Origin: Bacteroidota bacterium
GTDB lineage: Bacteria > Bacteroidota > Bacteroidia > Bacteroidales > Prolixibacteraceae
Assembly: GCA_030706665.1 (NCBI GenBank)
Contig: JAUZOB010000023.1
Span: 1 to 18,147 of the forward strand
Length of the DNA: 18,147 nt
Direction: 5' to 3'
Shown: positions 1 through 6,963 of the stretch, in pieces
How the letters are laid out: each line of letters opens with the position of its first letter
Position numbering within the stretch: position 1 is the first letter of the stretch
Translations under genes and position numbers: made by a program
Notes under the pieces: generated by a model
What the model was told of the DNA's origin: nothing
What the model saw: the letters and a program-made list of their open reading frames with translations, nothing else
Database searches by the model: none

Positions 1-703
1 TCCCGACATTGGTTTCACCGGCAATGGCTACCGGAATTCCATTTTTGATGGCATTGCCGAGCTGAAAAGAGTCGACAAGCCTTGATATCAGTTTCTCGAT
101 ATTATCAGCAAGAACATGTAGCTGTGAGCGATCAGCGAACTCCACATCTTCTTCGCTAAAGTCAAGCTCAAGCTCTACCAGGGCTGTAAAATTCAACAGT
201 TGTTCACGGAGTTTGATCAGCTCGCCCGAGAATCCTCCCCGCATCTGATTCATGGCTACTTTATGTGATGCTCCGGAGGTAGAGGCAATCAAATCAGCTA
301 CAGCTTCAGCCTGAGAAAGGTCCATCTTGCCATTTAAGAAGGCTCGTTGGGTAAATTCTCCGGGTTTAGCCAGTCGGGCTCCCTGTCGAATGAATAGCTG
401 TAATAACCGTTGCTGAATATAGATCGATCCATGACAAGTAATTTCAACCACATCTTCGCCGGTAAAGGAGTGGGGGGCCTTGAATATGGAAACAATAACT
501 TCATCAATGACATTTCCATCATCGAGAATACTTCCGAAATGCAGCGTATTGGCTTTTTGTGTACTTAGAGTTTTTCCCTTCACAGGTGAAGAGAATACTG
601 AGTCGGTAATTTGAATTGCTTCTTCTCCCGATAAACGGATCATGGAAACAGCACCGCCTCCGTGTCCCGTTGTAATTGCGCATATCGTAGCCTGGTCTGT
701 CAT
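1..703 (-). CDS. mnmE: tRNA uridine-5-carboxymethylaminomethyl modification GTPase MnmE (partial, N-terminal 234 residues)
   Basis: MnmE works with MnmG to put the carboxymethylaminomethyl group on wobble uridine-34 of certain tRNAs; the N-terminal domain binds the tetrahydrofolate one-carbon donor and mediates dimerisation. The reading frame from the ATG at 703 is open to the window edge and gives 234 residues. It begins MTDQATICAITTGHGGGAVS, matching the usual TIxAxxTxxGxGAVxxIRxSG family start, continues with SFTGEDVVEITCHG (about 79-92) and KPGEFTQRAFLNGKMDLSQA (about 113-132), both MnmE signatures, then the helical domain. It ends at VAIAGETNVG (225-234), the start of the G1 P-loop of the GTPase domain; the lysine and serine lie outside the window. 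A second ATG at 708 is out of frame and stops at once. A promoter is visible at 717-750. Confidence 0.96.
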   Translation of the reverse strand, partial: MTDQATICAITTGHGGGAVSMIRLSGEEAIQITDSVFSSPVKGKTLSTQKANTLHFGSILDDGNVIDEVIVSIFKAPHSFTGEDVVEITCHGSIYIQQRLLQLFIRQGARLAKPGEFTQRAFLNGKMDLSQAEAVADLIASTSGASHKVAMNQMRGGFSGELIKLREQLLNFTALVELELDFSEEDVEFADRSQLHVLADNIEKLISRLVDSFQLGNAIKNGIPVAIAGETNVG

Positions 704-716
704 TTCATTTTTTTTA

Positions 717-750
717 CAAAGATAAACATCGAGAACCTAACTTTTGACAA
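717..750 (-). promoter_or_regulatory. Bacteroidetes-type promoter of mnmE
   Basis: On the minus strand TATCTTTG (724-717) fits the -7 consensus TAnnTTTG, with TTG at 750-748, 23 bases upstream. The box ends only 13 bases before the mnmE ATG, so the leader would be very short. Confidence 0.65.
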
Positions 751-816
751 TTAAAAGTCTTCTGTTGTCCTCATTTCGAATTTTTATCTCTAATATTATA
801 TCTTCAAACGTCTTTA

Positions 817-850
817 TTGACAATAGTAAGCGTTTATATTCGTAGTTTTG
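817..850 (+). promoter_or_regulatory. Bacteroidetes-type promoter of the glycosyltransferase gene
   Basis: TTG at 817-819 and TAGTTTTG at 843-850, 23 bases apart, fit the TTG / TAnnTTTG pattern. This decides the start of the next gene: the frame is open back to the TTG at 817, but that codon would lie in the -33 element, so the ATG at 877, 26 bases after the -7 box, is the better start. Confidence 0.6.
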
Positions 851-876
851 CAAAGACCCCTAATACTATTTTATTG

Positions 877-1962
877 ATGATTCAAATTTTAGACAAAAGC
901 TGTATTGTGCTTTTAGCCTGCAAGGATTATGAAAGCACTCAACTTACAATTGCGCATTTATTGGCATTAACCCCTGCCTCTGTGCCAATTTATTTTCTCC
1001 CCAATAGTATGGAGGACACCTTTGAAAGTATGTGCGTTAAAGAACTGGGAACGATATATAGCAATCTTTATCCTCATCGGTTTATTTATGTAAATTGGAT
1101 AAAACCAAGTTTCCCGTATCAGTCCATCGGTGATCTGTTGTTCTCGAAACAATTGGAGAAGTATGAATATATCTGTAAAATCGATGACGATGTTTTCCCT
1201 ATCACTGAAAATTGGATTGAGAAACTGGCAGAATCATTTGCAAAGAATGATGATGGGAATTTAGCTTATACTACCGGACTGATCAACAATAATCCATGGG
1301 GGTTCGGTGAAATAGTAGAAGCATTTGGACTAAAAGAAGAATATACTTCTATAATACCCAAAACCACATTTGCGGGGAAGAATATTCCCGGTTATATGAA
1401 TAAGAAAGAAGTTGTAGCCCCCAATATCGATCGGGGTGGTTTCGGAACTGTATGGCAGTTTCCCCATCTTGCAAAATGGATTCATGAAAAAACAACGCTT
1501 CTTCCTCAAAGTTTTATTGAAAAGACGGCCAATCTATCCGAAAAAGAAGTTGACAATAAATTGCGATATTCAATCGGCTGTATGTTCTTTCGAAAAAGAT
1601 CATGGGCTGATATTCATTCGGGAGCTTATAACGATGAGAAAATATGGCATTTATACTGCATGAAGAATAATAAACGAATCATTTCAGTCCGAAGTGTCCC
1701 CATCGTGCATCTTTTCTTTTTCAATCAGCGACTTTCCAATAAGATGATTGTTCATGAAGTATTCAATACGTATAAAAAATTTTTAAAAGATCGGGTGATT
1801 TATGTATGGGACTTCTCGACTGAAAATAAGCTCTTCTTTATCGAAGAACGATTGAGCCAGATTGAGTCCATGATTAGATCACGGAAATACGGCCATGGTT
1901 TGGCTATGAGATTCAAGAAAATATTAAACAAAGTACGATTTACTATTTTTCGGAAGTGGTGA
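877..1962 (+). CDS. GT-A-fold glycosyltransferase-like protein
   Basis: A 361-residue protein that looks like a GT-A (GT2-like) glycosyltransferase. It starts with a hydrophobic beta strand (CIVLLACKDYEST, about 9-21), has the pattern of alternating strands and helices expected of a nucleotide-sugar fold, and carries YICKIDDDVFP (about 98-108), in which the triple aspartate at 103-105 matches the metal/nucleotide-sugar binding DxD motif. A later DRGGFG segment and YSIGCMFFRKRSW could belong to the acceptor side. There is no signal peptide or membrane segment; the C-terminal tail is strongly basic (RSRKYGHG, RFKKILNKVRF), which may tether it to the inner membrane face. The start is chosen at 877 because of the promoter. 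It stands alone, divergent from mnmE, not in a visible polysaccharide locus. Sugar donor and acceptor cannot be told from sequence. Confidence 0.65.
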   Translation: MIQILDKSCIVLLACKDYESTQLTIAHLLALTPASVPIYFLPNSMEDTFESMCVKELGTIYSNLYPHRFIYVNWIKPSFPYQSIGDLLFSKQLEKYEYICKIDDDVFPITENWIEKLAESFAKNDDGNLAYTTGLINNNPWGFGEIVEAFGLKEEYTSIIPKTTFAGKNIPGYMNKKEVVAPNIDRGGFGTVWQFPHLAKWIHEKTTLLPQSFIEKTANLSEKEVDNKLRYSIGCMFFRKRSWADIHSGAYNDEKIWHLYCMKNNKRIISVRSVPIVHLFFFNQRLSNKMIVHEVFNTYKKFLKDRVIYVWDFSTENKLFFIEERLSQIESMIRSRKYGHGLAMRFKKILNKVRFTIFRKW

Positions 1963-2048
1963 TAAGTTTATTGTTTAAATGATGGCCTTTCATTGCAATT
2001 AATGAATTTTAGTCCATTGATTGTTCGGATTATAAGCATTAGTCTGTT

Positions 2049-2056
2049 TATCTTTG
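2049..2056 (+). promoter_or_regulatory. -7 promoter box of the sirtuin gene
   Basis: TATCTTTG matches TAnnTTTG and ends 16 bases before the ATG at 2073. The nearest TTG, at 2021-2023, is 25 bases upstream, slightly long for a -33 element. The ATG at 2068 stops after five codons, so 2073 is the start. Confidence 0.55.
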
Positions 2057-2072
2057 TAAAAACAGTTATGCT

Positions 2073-2810
2073 ATGGTTGATTTAATCAAAAAGGCAGCCG
2101 CGGCTCTAAAAGAATCCAAATTCAATGTGGTTTTTACAGGTGCCGGGGTAAGCGTTGAAAGTGGAATTCCTCCATTCAGAGGAGCCACCGGATTATGGAG
2201 CAAATATGATCCGAAAGTTCTTGACCTTGATTATTTTCACGACTATCCGGACGATGCCTGGTTTTATATTCGCGAGATTTTCTATGACTTCTTTGGAAAA
2301 GCCAGGCCCAATGAGGCTCATCGTGTCATTGCCCGAATGGAGCAGGAGGGACTTTTGAAATGTGTGATTACTCAAAATATTGACAATCTGCATCAAGAGG
2401 CTGGGAGTAAGGTGGTTTACGAGTTCCACGGAAACTCACAAATTTTAGTGTGTCCGAAATGCGGTAATAAAATTCCGGTAGGGAAGGTTGATCTGAAGAC
2501 GATTCCGCCAAGATGCAACCATGATGGGACTGTTCTGAAGCCTGATTTCATTTTCTTCGGAGAAGGAATTCCGGAAGCTGCCTATCTTAACTCATTTGAG
2601 GCAGCCCGAAACGCAGAGGTTTTCATGATTATCGGTACAACCGGAGAAGTGATGCCGGCATCAATCGTTCCGCAGGAAGCCAAAAGGAGAGGGGCTCTTA
2701 TAATTGAGATAAACCCTGAAAAGTCACTGTATACAAATGATATTACCGATATTTATTTACCAGGGAAAGCCGGAGAGGTAATGACAGAAATTGAGAAATA
2801 TCTGTTTTGA
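2073..2810 (+). CDS. NAD-dependent protein deacylase, SIR2 family (class U-like)
   Basis: A 245-residue sirtuin that would remove acetyl or related acyl groups from protein lysines, consuming NAD. Visible motifs: the NAD loop TGAGVSVESGIPPFRG (22-37), TQNIDNLHQEAG (100-111), catalytic His119 in FHGN, FFGEGIP (161-167), and IGTTGEVMPAS / EINPE for NAD. The pattern around 48-85 resembles the Thermotoga maritima class U enzyme as I remember it; the Tyr-x-x-Arg pair of class III desuccinylases (CobB/SIRT5) is not clearly present, so a deacetylase is more likely. The zinc module is odd: Cys127 and Cys130 form a normal CxxC, but the second pair reads Cys148-Asn-His-Asp151, so the fourth cysteine is missing. 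The gene is monocistronic by spacing, and an inverted repeat lies at its stop codon. Confidence 0.92.
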   Translation: MVDLIKKAAAALKESKFNVVFTGAGVSVESGIPPFRGATGLWSKYDPKVLDLDYFHDYPDDAWFYIREIFYDFFGKARPNEAHRVIARMEQEGLLKCVITQNIDNLHQEAGSKVVYEFHGNSQILVCPKCGNKIPVGKVDLKTIPPRCNHDGTVLKPDFIFFGEGIPEAAYLNSFEAARNAEVFMIIGTTGEVMPASIVPQEAKRRGALIIEINPEKSLYTNDITDIYLPGKAGEVMTEIEKYLF

Positions 2811-2838
2811 ATCATCGAATAATTGAATAGATGATTCA
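2808..2838 (+). terminator. Possible weak terminator hairpin at the sirtuin stop codon
   Basis: TGAATCATC (2808-2816) and GATGATTCA (2830-2838) are a perfect 9-base inverted repeat with a 13-base loop; the left arm begins with the TGA stop codon itself. No solid T run follows, only a T-rich stretch, so termination is uncertain. Confidence 0.35.
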
Positions 2839-2869
2839 GTATTTATGTCTTTTGAAATAATAATATCAA

Positions 2870-2903
2870 CCATTATTGTGATTTTCCATATTAACAATAA
2901 TGG
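2870..2903. repeat. 10-base inverted repeat upstream of fabG (operator-like)
   Basis: CCATTATTGT (2870-2879) and ACAATAATGG (2894-2903) are perfect inverted copies separated by 14 bases. The right arm falls where the -33 contact of the fabG promoter (-7 box at 2922-2929) would be, so the site could bind a dimeric regulator. No T run follows, so it does not look like a terminator. Confidence 0.4.
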
Positions 2904-2921
2904 CTTTTAAACAAATCGTTC

Positions 2922-2929
2922 TAAATTTG
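2922..2929 (+). promoter_or_regulatory. -7 promoter box of fabG
   Basis: TAAATTTG matches TAnnTTTG and ends 26 bases before the fabG ATG. No TTG lies at the usual distance upstream; that zone is occupied by the inverted repeat at 2870-2903. Confidence 0.55.
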
Positions 2930-2955
2930 TCGATCAAAATATAATTAATCGGAAT

Positions 2956-3705
2956 ATGAAAAAATTACTGGAAGGAAAGACAGCCATCGTTACCGGTGCC
3001 TCCAGAGGTATTGGTAAAGCCATCGCTATGAAATATGCTGAAGAAGGTTGCAATATTGCCTTTACTGACTTATTTTACGATGACGTAGCCAAAGCCACTG
3101 AAGCTGAACTCGCAGCATTAGGTGTAAAAGCAAAAGCTTATGCTTCAGATGCCAGCAACTTTGAAGATACTGTTCGTGTTGTCGATGAGATTGTAAAAGA
3201 ATTCGGTACTGTCGATATTCTTGTTAATAATGCAGGTATTACCAAAGATACACTGTTGATGCGTATGTCAGAAAGTCAATGGGATGCTGTTATCAACGTG
3301 AACCTGAAATCTGTTTTCAACTTTACGAAAGCTGTACAGCCTACTATGTTGAAACAAAGAGGCGGTTCTATTATCAATATGAGTTCTGTTGTAGGTGTAA
3401 GCGGTAATGCTGGTCAGGCTAACTACTCAGCTTCTAAAGCAGGGATTATCGGTTTTACCAAATCGGTTGCGAAAGAAGTTGGTTCTCGTGGAATTCGTAG
3501 CAATGCAATCGCTCCCGGTTTCATTATTACCGAGATGACTCATAAATTAACAGACGAAGTGCGTAAAGCTTGGGAACAGACAATTCCTATGCGTCGCGGA
3601 GGTCAGCCTGAAGAAGTGGCTAAAGTTGCTCTTTTCCTTGCTTCAGACCTGTCTTCATATGTTAGTGGTCAGGTTATTCACGTTTGTGGTGCAATGAATT
3701 GCTAG
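2956..3705 (+). CDS. fabG: 3-oxoacyl-[acyl-carrier-protein] reductase
   Basis: A 249-residue short-chain dehydrogenase of the FabG type, which reduces 3-oxoacyl-ACP to 3-hydroxyacyl-ACP with NADPH in type II fatty acid synthesis in the cytoplasm. Visible: the cofactor loop TGASRGIG (13-20), LVNNAGITKD (89-98), Asn116 in NVNL, and the catalytic Ser144, Tyr157 and Lys161 in MSSVVGVSGNAGQANYSASK, which is very close to the FabG signature. The end HVCGAMNC resembles the Bacteroidetes FabG tail. Codon use is biased to GGT, CGT and GCT, more so than in neighbours, as expected of a highly expressed gene. It stands alone, not in a fab cluster, with its own -7 box and a strong terminator. Other SDR substrates cannot be excluded, but the match is typical of FabG. 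Confidence 0.9.
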   Translation: MKKLLEGKTAIVTGASRGIGKAIAMKYAEEGCNIAFTDLFYDDVAKATEAELAALGVKAKAYASDASNFEDTVRVVDEIVKEFGTVDILVNNAGITKDTLLMRMSESQWDAVINVNLKSVFNFTKAVQPTMLKQRGGSIINMSSVVGVSGNAGQANYSASKAGIIGFTKSVAKEVGSRGIRSNAIAPGFIITEMTHKLTDEVRKAWEQTIPMRRGGQPEEVAKVALFLASDLSSYVSGQVIHVCGAMNC

Positions 3706-3736
3706 TCACTTGTTTGAATATTGATTCAAAGAATAT

Positions 3737-3777
3737 AAAAAGTGGGATGCTTCGGAATCAGAAGTATCCCACTTTTT
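3737..3777 (+). terminator. Rho-independent terminator of fabG
   Basis: A 17-base-pair stem (arms 3737-3753 and 3761-3777, with one G-T pair and the core AGTGGGAT / ATCCCACT) closes a 7-base loop and ends in TTTTT followed by ATTT. It begins 31 bases after the fabG stop. The matching A run upstream may also let it work on the minus strand, but clpC has its own terminator. Confidence 0.9.
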
Positions 3778-4114
3778 ATTTGGATGAATCTGTAATAAGG
3801 GTTCCATAGGTTCTTTTCCCATATTTTAATCTTTCCTTGTCTGCAAACACTGCAACAACACTAAAACAAATCTATAGCAAAACTATATCTAAATCGACTT
3901 TCAATGTTGGTTTAGATGTGATTCAATCGTCATTTCGATATACGAACCATGTCTGAACCATGTCTGAAGGACGAACGAAATAAGGTGTTGCTATGGTGTT
4001 GGGATGGTCTATCGATCTTCTTAATAGTGCAAAAAGGAGTAGGATCAGGTCGAATTGGCGGAGGGAGATTCTTTTATCTGTAAAAATTTGCGAATCGTTG
4101 GGAGTAGAGAGCAT
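3778..4114. other. Gene-free spacer between the fabG and clpC terminators
   Basis: About 340 bases between two convergent terminators. Apart from the 11-base periodic array at 3842-4020 I see nothing in it. A 63-codon minus-strand frame at 3923-4114 has no family resemblance, no promoter box, and runs through the repeats. Confidence 0.6.
3842..4020. repeat. Intergenic array of degenerate 11-base units between fabG and clpC
   Basis: This gene-free stretch reads in 11-base steps. From 3842 five units follow without gap: TGCAAACACTG, CAACAACACTA, AAACAAATCTA, TAGCAAAACTA, TATCTAAATCG, with A fixed at column 6, C at column 4 in four of five, and CT at columns 9-10 in four of five. After a less regular 47-base middle, a second block starts at 3944: GAACCATGTCT twice exactly, GAAGGACGAAC, GAAATAAGGTG, TTGCTATGGTG, TTGGGATGGTC, TATCGATCTTC. 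The left block is A/C-rich, the end of the right block is G/T-rich. The two blocks are out of register by 3 bases. No credible protein is encoded. I do not know a named family for it. Confidence 0.6.
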
Positions 4115-4159
4115 AAAAAAAGCTGTATCAGCGAGTTTTACCTGTCGCTAATACAGCTT
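4115..4159 (-). terminator. Rho-independent terminator of clpC
   Basis: On the minus strand a 15-base stem (arms 4159-4145 and 4134-4120, one A-C mismatch, core AAGCTGTAT / ATACAGCTT) closes a 10-base loop and runs into seven T residues (4121-4115). It lies 24 bases past the clpC stop. Confidence 0.88.
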
Positions 4160-4183
4160 GCAATTATAATCTCAGCGTTATGA

Positions 4184-6718
4184 TTATGAGAGTTCTGCGT
4201 TTGAGTCACTAACAGCCTTACCTGCTTTCAGAATTCGAATTGACAGCTTTTCATTTTTCTTGTCAAATCCCACAGAGATGGTTTCTCCTTCGGTGATTGA
4301 GGCTTTGATGATCGCTTCGGCCATTTCGTCTTCAAGGTATTTCTGAATAGCCCTTTGCAATGGACGGGCACCGAATTGGGGATCATATCCTTTTTTAGCA
4401 ATGAATTCTTTTGCTGCTGTCGATATTTTCAGCTTATAATTTAAAGCTGCAACCCGTTCATACAATCCTTCAAGTTCTATGTCAATTATCTTCTGAATAT
4501 CTTTCTCTGTTAATGAGTTAAACATTACAACATCGTCAATTCTGTTTAGAAATTCAGGGGCAAATGCTTTCTTTAAAGCTTTTTGAACGATGTATTTTGC
4601 CTGCTCATTTTCATCATCAGATACTTTTGTAGTTGAAAATCCTACACCCCGACCGAATTCATTTAATTGTCGTGAACCGATATTCGAAGTCATAATGATG
4701 ATGGTGTTCTTGAAATCGATGTGACGTCCCAGGCTGTCAGTTAACCGACCTTCGTCAAGCACTTGAAGCAACAAGTGGAATACATCGGGGTGAGCCTTTT
4801 CTATTTCGTCCAAAAGAATCACCGCATATGGCTTCCGACGTACCTTCTCGGTCAATTGTCCACCTTCTTCATAACCTACATATCCGGGAGGCGCTCCTAC
4901 AAGACGTGATACAGAGAATTTCTCCATGTATTCACTCATGTCAACACGAATCAAGGCTTCAGAGCTGTCAAATAATTGTTTGGCCAGTATCTTGGCAAGT
5001 TGTGTCTTTCCTACGCCGGTCGGGCCTAAGAATATAAACGAACCGATAGGTTTATTCGGATCTTTAAGTCCTGCACGGTTACGATGGATGGCTTTAACAA
5101 TCTTATCAATTGCTTCTCCCTGTCCAATGATGCTATGCTTTAATTCTTCGGCCATCTTCAGAAGTTTTTTTCCTTCGGCCTGTGCAATTCGTTGGACAGG
5201 TATTCCTGACATCATGGCTACTACTTCTGCCACTTTGTCTTCATCTACTGTCTCACGATGTTGTGTCAGCTCTTTTTCCCACGTTTCTTTTTCGTACTCG
5301 AGCTGAGTAAGCAATGTTTTTTCTTTGTCGCGGAAGTTTGCAGCTTGCTCGAAATTCTGATTTTTGACGGCAGAGATCTTGTCCTGACGAGTTTGTTCGA
5401 TTTTTTCTTCGAGCTTTACAATCTTCTCCGGTACATTGATGTTCGAAATGTGAACACGTGATCCTGATTCGTCTAAGGCATCAATAGCTTTATCGGGCAG
5501 GTGACGGTCGGTAATGTAACGTTCTGTCAGCCTTACGCAAGCATTGATTGCTTCAGGGGTATAAAATACGTTGTGATGATCTTCGTAACGTGATTTAATA
5601 TTGTTCAGGATTTCAATGGTTTCAGGTATATTGGTCGGTTCAACCATTACTTTCTGAAAACGGCGTTCGAGAGCCCCGTCTTTTTCAATATGTTGACGAT
5701 ATTCATCAAGGGTGGTTGCTCCGATACATTGGATGTCGCCACGTGCCAACGCGGGTTTTAGCATGTTTGCAGCATCCAGCGAACCGGTTGCACCTCCCGC
5801 ACCGACTATTGTGTGTATCTCATCGATGAAAAGGATGACATTGTCAACCTTTGACAATTCATTTAGGATTGCTTTCATGCGTTCCTCGAATTGTCCGCGA
5901 TATTTGGTACCGGCGACAATTGAAGCCAGATCCAGACTCACGACACGCTTATCAAAGAGGATTCGCGATACCTTTTTTTGAATGATCCGCAGTGCAAGTC
6001 CTTCAACAATTGCTGATTTACCAACACCCGGTTCTCCAATGAGTATCGGATTGTTCTTTTTTCTTCGACTCAGAATCTGAGCAATTCGTTCGATTTCGCG
6101 TTCTCTCCCGATGATAGGGTCAAGATTATTGTCTTCTGCAGCTTTTGTGATATCAACACCGAAGTTGTCAAGAACCGGGGTTTCTGATTTTGCTCCCTGT
6201 CCTGATTTCTGACTCCCGGAACCTCTTAAGAAAGGATCGTCCTGATCATCATTTTGCTCCGGATAATCGGCTTTTGACTCTACCTGGGAATAATCATCCA
6301 TTTGCGATTTTACGATCTGATAATTGATGCCATAGAGTCCCAATGCCTTCGTAATGAGGGAGTCATTATTCTTTAAAAGAGCTAAGAGCAGATGTCCTGT
6401 ATTGATAGTTTCGCTTTTAAATGAACGAGCTTCAAGGTAAACCAGCTTAAGTACTTTTTCGGTTGTTTTGAGCAACTGAATTGAATCTTGCTGTTGTTCG
6501 ACTGTTCTTTCCGAACGAATCTCATTTTCAATATGCAATTTGAGCTGATTTAGGTCAGCTTCCAAACGATTAAGGATTTCGATTGCGATTCCTCCTCCGT
6601 CACGGAGTATTCCAAGAAAGATATGCTCCGTTCCGATATAATCGTTACCAAGACGCACCGCTTCTTCGCGGCTGTATGACAAAACGTCTTTTATTCGTGG
6701 TGAAAATTTTGAGTCCAT
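4184..6718 (-). CDS. clpC: ATP-dependent Clp protease ATP-binding subunit ClpC
   Basis: An 844-residue Hsp100 unfoldase that threads damaged or tagged proteins into the ClpP peptidase. Domains in order: Clp N-terminal repeats (about 1-140, with GTEHIFLGILRD at 29-40), an acidic and Ser/Gln-rich linker (about 145-180), first AAA module with Walker A GEPGVGKS (228-235), Walker B ILFIDE (295-300) and arginine finger ALERRF (349-354), a middle domain with a UVR-like motif (about 433-470), second AAA module with Walker A GPTGVGKT (565-572) and Walker B VILLDE (633-638), then the ClpP-docking loop GVGF (691-694). The UVR motif, the docking loop and the length distinguish it from ClpB (long middle domain, no docking loop) and ClpA. 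It is divergent from gyrA across 245 bases. No CtsR-type operator is visible; the nearest promoter-like box (GATATTTG) deviates from consensus. Confidence 0.97.
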   Translation of the reverse strand: MDSKFSPRIKDVLSYSREEAVRLGNDYIGTEHIFLGILRDGGGIAIEILNRLEADLNQLKLHIENEIRSERTVEQQQDSIQLLKTTEKVLKLVYLEARSFKSETINTGHLLLALLKNNDSLITKALGLYGINYQIVKSQMDDYSQVESKADYPEQNDDQDDPFLRGSGSQKSGQGAKSETPVLDNFGVDITKAAEDNNLDPIIGREREIERIAQILSRRKKNNPILIGEPGVGKSAIVEGLALRIIQKKVSRILFDKRVVSLDLASIVAGTKYRGQFEERMKAILNELSKVDNVILFIDEIHTIVGAGGATGSLDAANMLKPALARGDIQCIGATTLDEYRQHIEKDGALERRFQKVMVEPTNIPETIEILNNIKSRYEDHHNVFYTPEAINACVRLTERYITDRHLPDKAIDALDESGSRVHISNINVPEKIVKLEEKIEQTRQDKISAVKNQNFEQAANFRDKEKTLLTQLEYEKETWEKELTQHRETVDEDKVAEVVAMMSGIPVQRIAQAEGKKLLKMAEELKHSIIGQGEAIDKIVKAIHRNRAGLKDPNKPIGSFIFLGPTGVGKTQLAKILAKQLFDSSEALIRVDMSEYMEKFSVSRLVGAPPGYVGYEEGGQLTEKVRRKPYAVILLDEIEKAHPDVFHLLLQVLDEGRLTDSLGRHIDFKNTIIIMTSNIGSRQLNEFGRGVGFSTTKVSDDENEQAKYIVQKALKKAFAPEFLNRIDDVVMFNSLTEKDIQKIIDIELEGLYERVAALNYKLKISTAAKEFIAKKGYDPQFGARPLQRAIQKYLEDEMAEAIIKASITEGETISVGFDKKNEKLSIRILKAGKAVSDSNAELS

Positions 6719-6891
6719 AACTTAATATCCAAACAAGTCAGAATTTACAAATATCGTACCTTTTTGTCGGTATTACTAAAATACTTAATTTTTTTCTCTT
6801 TGCAACACACATTCTTCGTATTTCTGTAAATATATTTTTAAACAGTTAAACAGACTCTTCGTTTAGGTGTTTTTTAATACTCTTTTACTGC

Positions 6892-6920
6892 TTGAACTAT
6901 GCCAGTTTTTCTTATTTTTG
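6892..6920 (+). promoter_or_regulatory. Bacteroidetes-type promoter of gyrA
   Basis: TTG at 6892-6894 and TATTTTTG at 6913-6920 are 18 bases apart and fit TTG / TAnnTTTG. The box ends 43 bases before the gyrA ATG, the longest leader among the promoters in this window. Confidence 0.65.
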
Positions 6921-6963
6921 TAGGTCGTGTTTTTTGTGAAAAATTAAGAAAAATCAAATATAA

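Noticed and set aside
817..876. 20-residue N-terminal extension of the glycosyltransferase from a TTG
   Set aside because: The TTG would form the -33 element and the -7 box lies inside the extension; the ATG at 877 fits better.
3923..4114. 63-codon minus-strand frame between fabG and clpC
   Set aside because: Runs through the 11-base repeats, has no promoter box or family resemblance, and lies between two terminators.
4926..5306. 126-codon plus-strand frame opposite clpC
   Set aside because: Shadow of a conserved AAA gene; clpC is unambiguous on the other strand.
6719..6963. Heat-shock operator (CtsR or CIRCE type) between clpC and gyrA
   Set aside because: I looked for the GGTCAAA direct repeat and the CIRCE inverted repeat and found neither.
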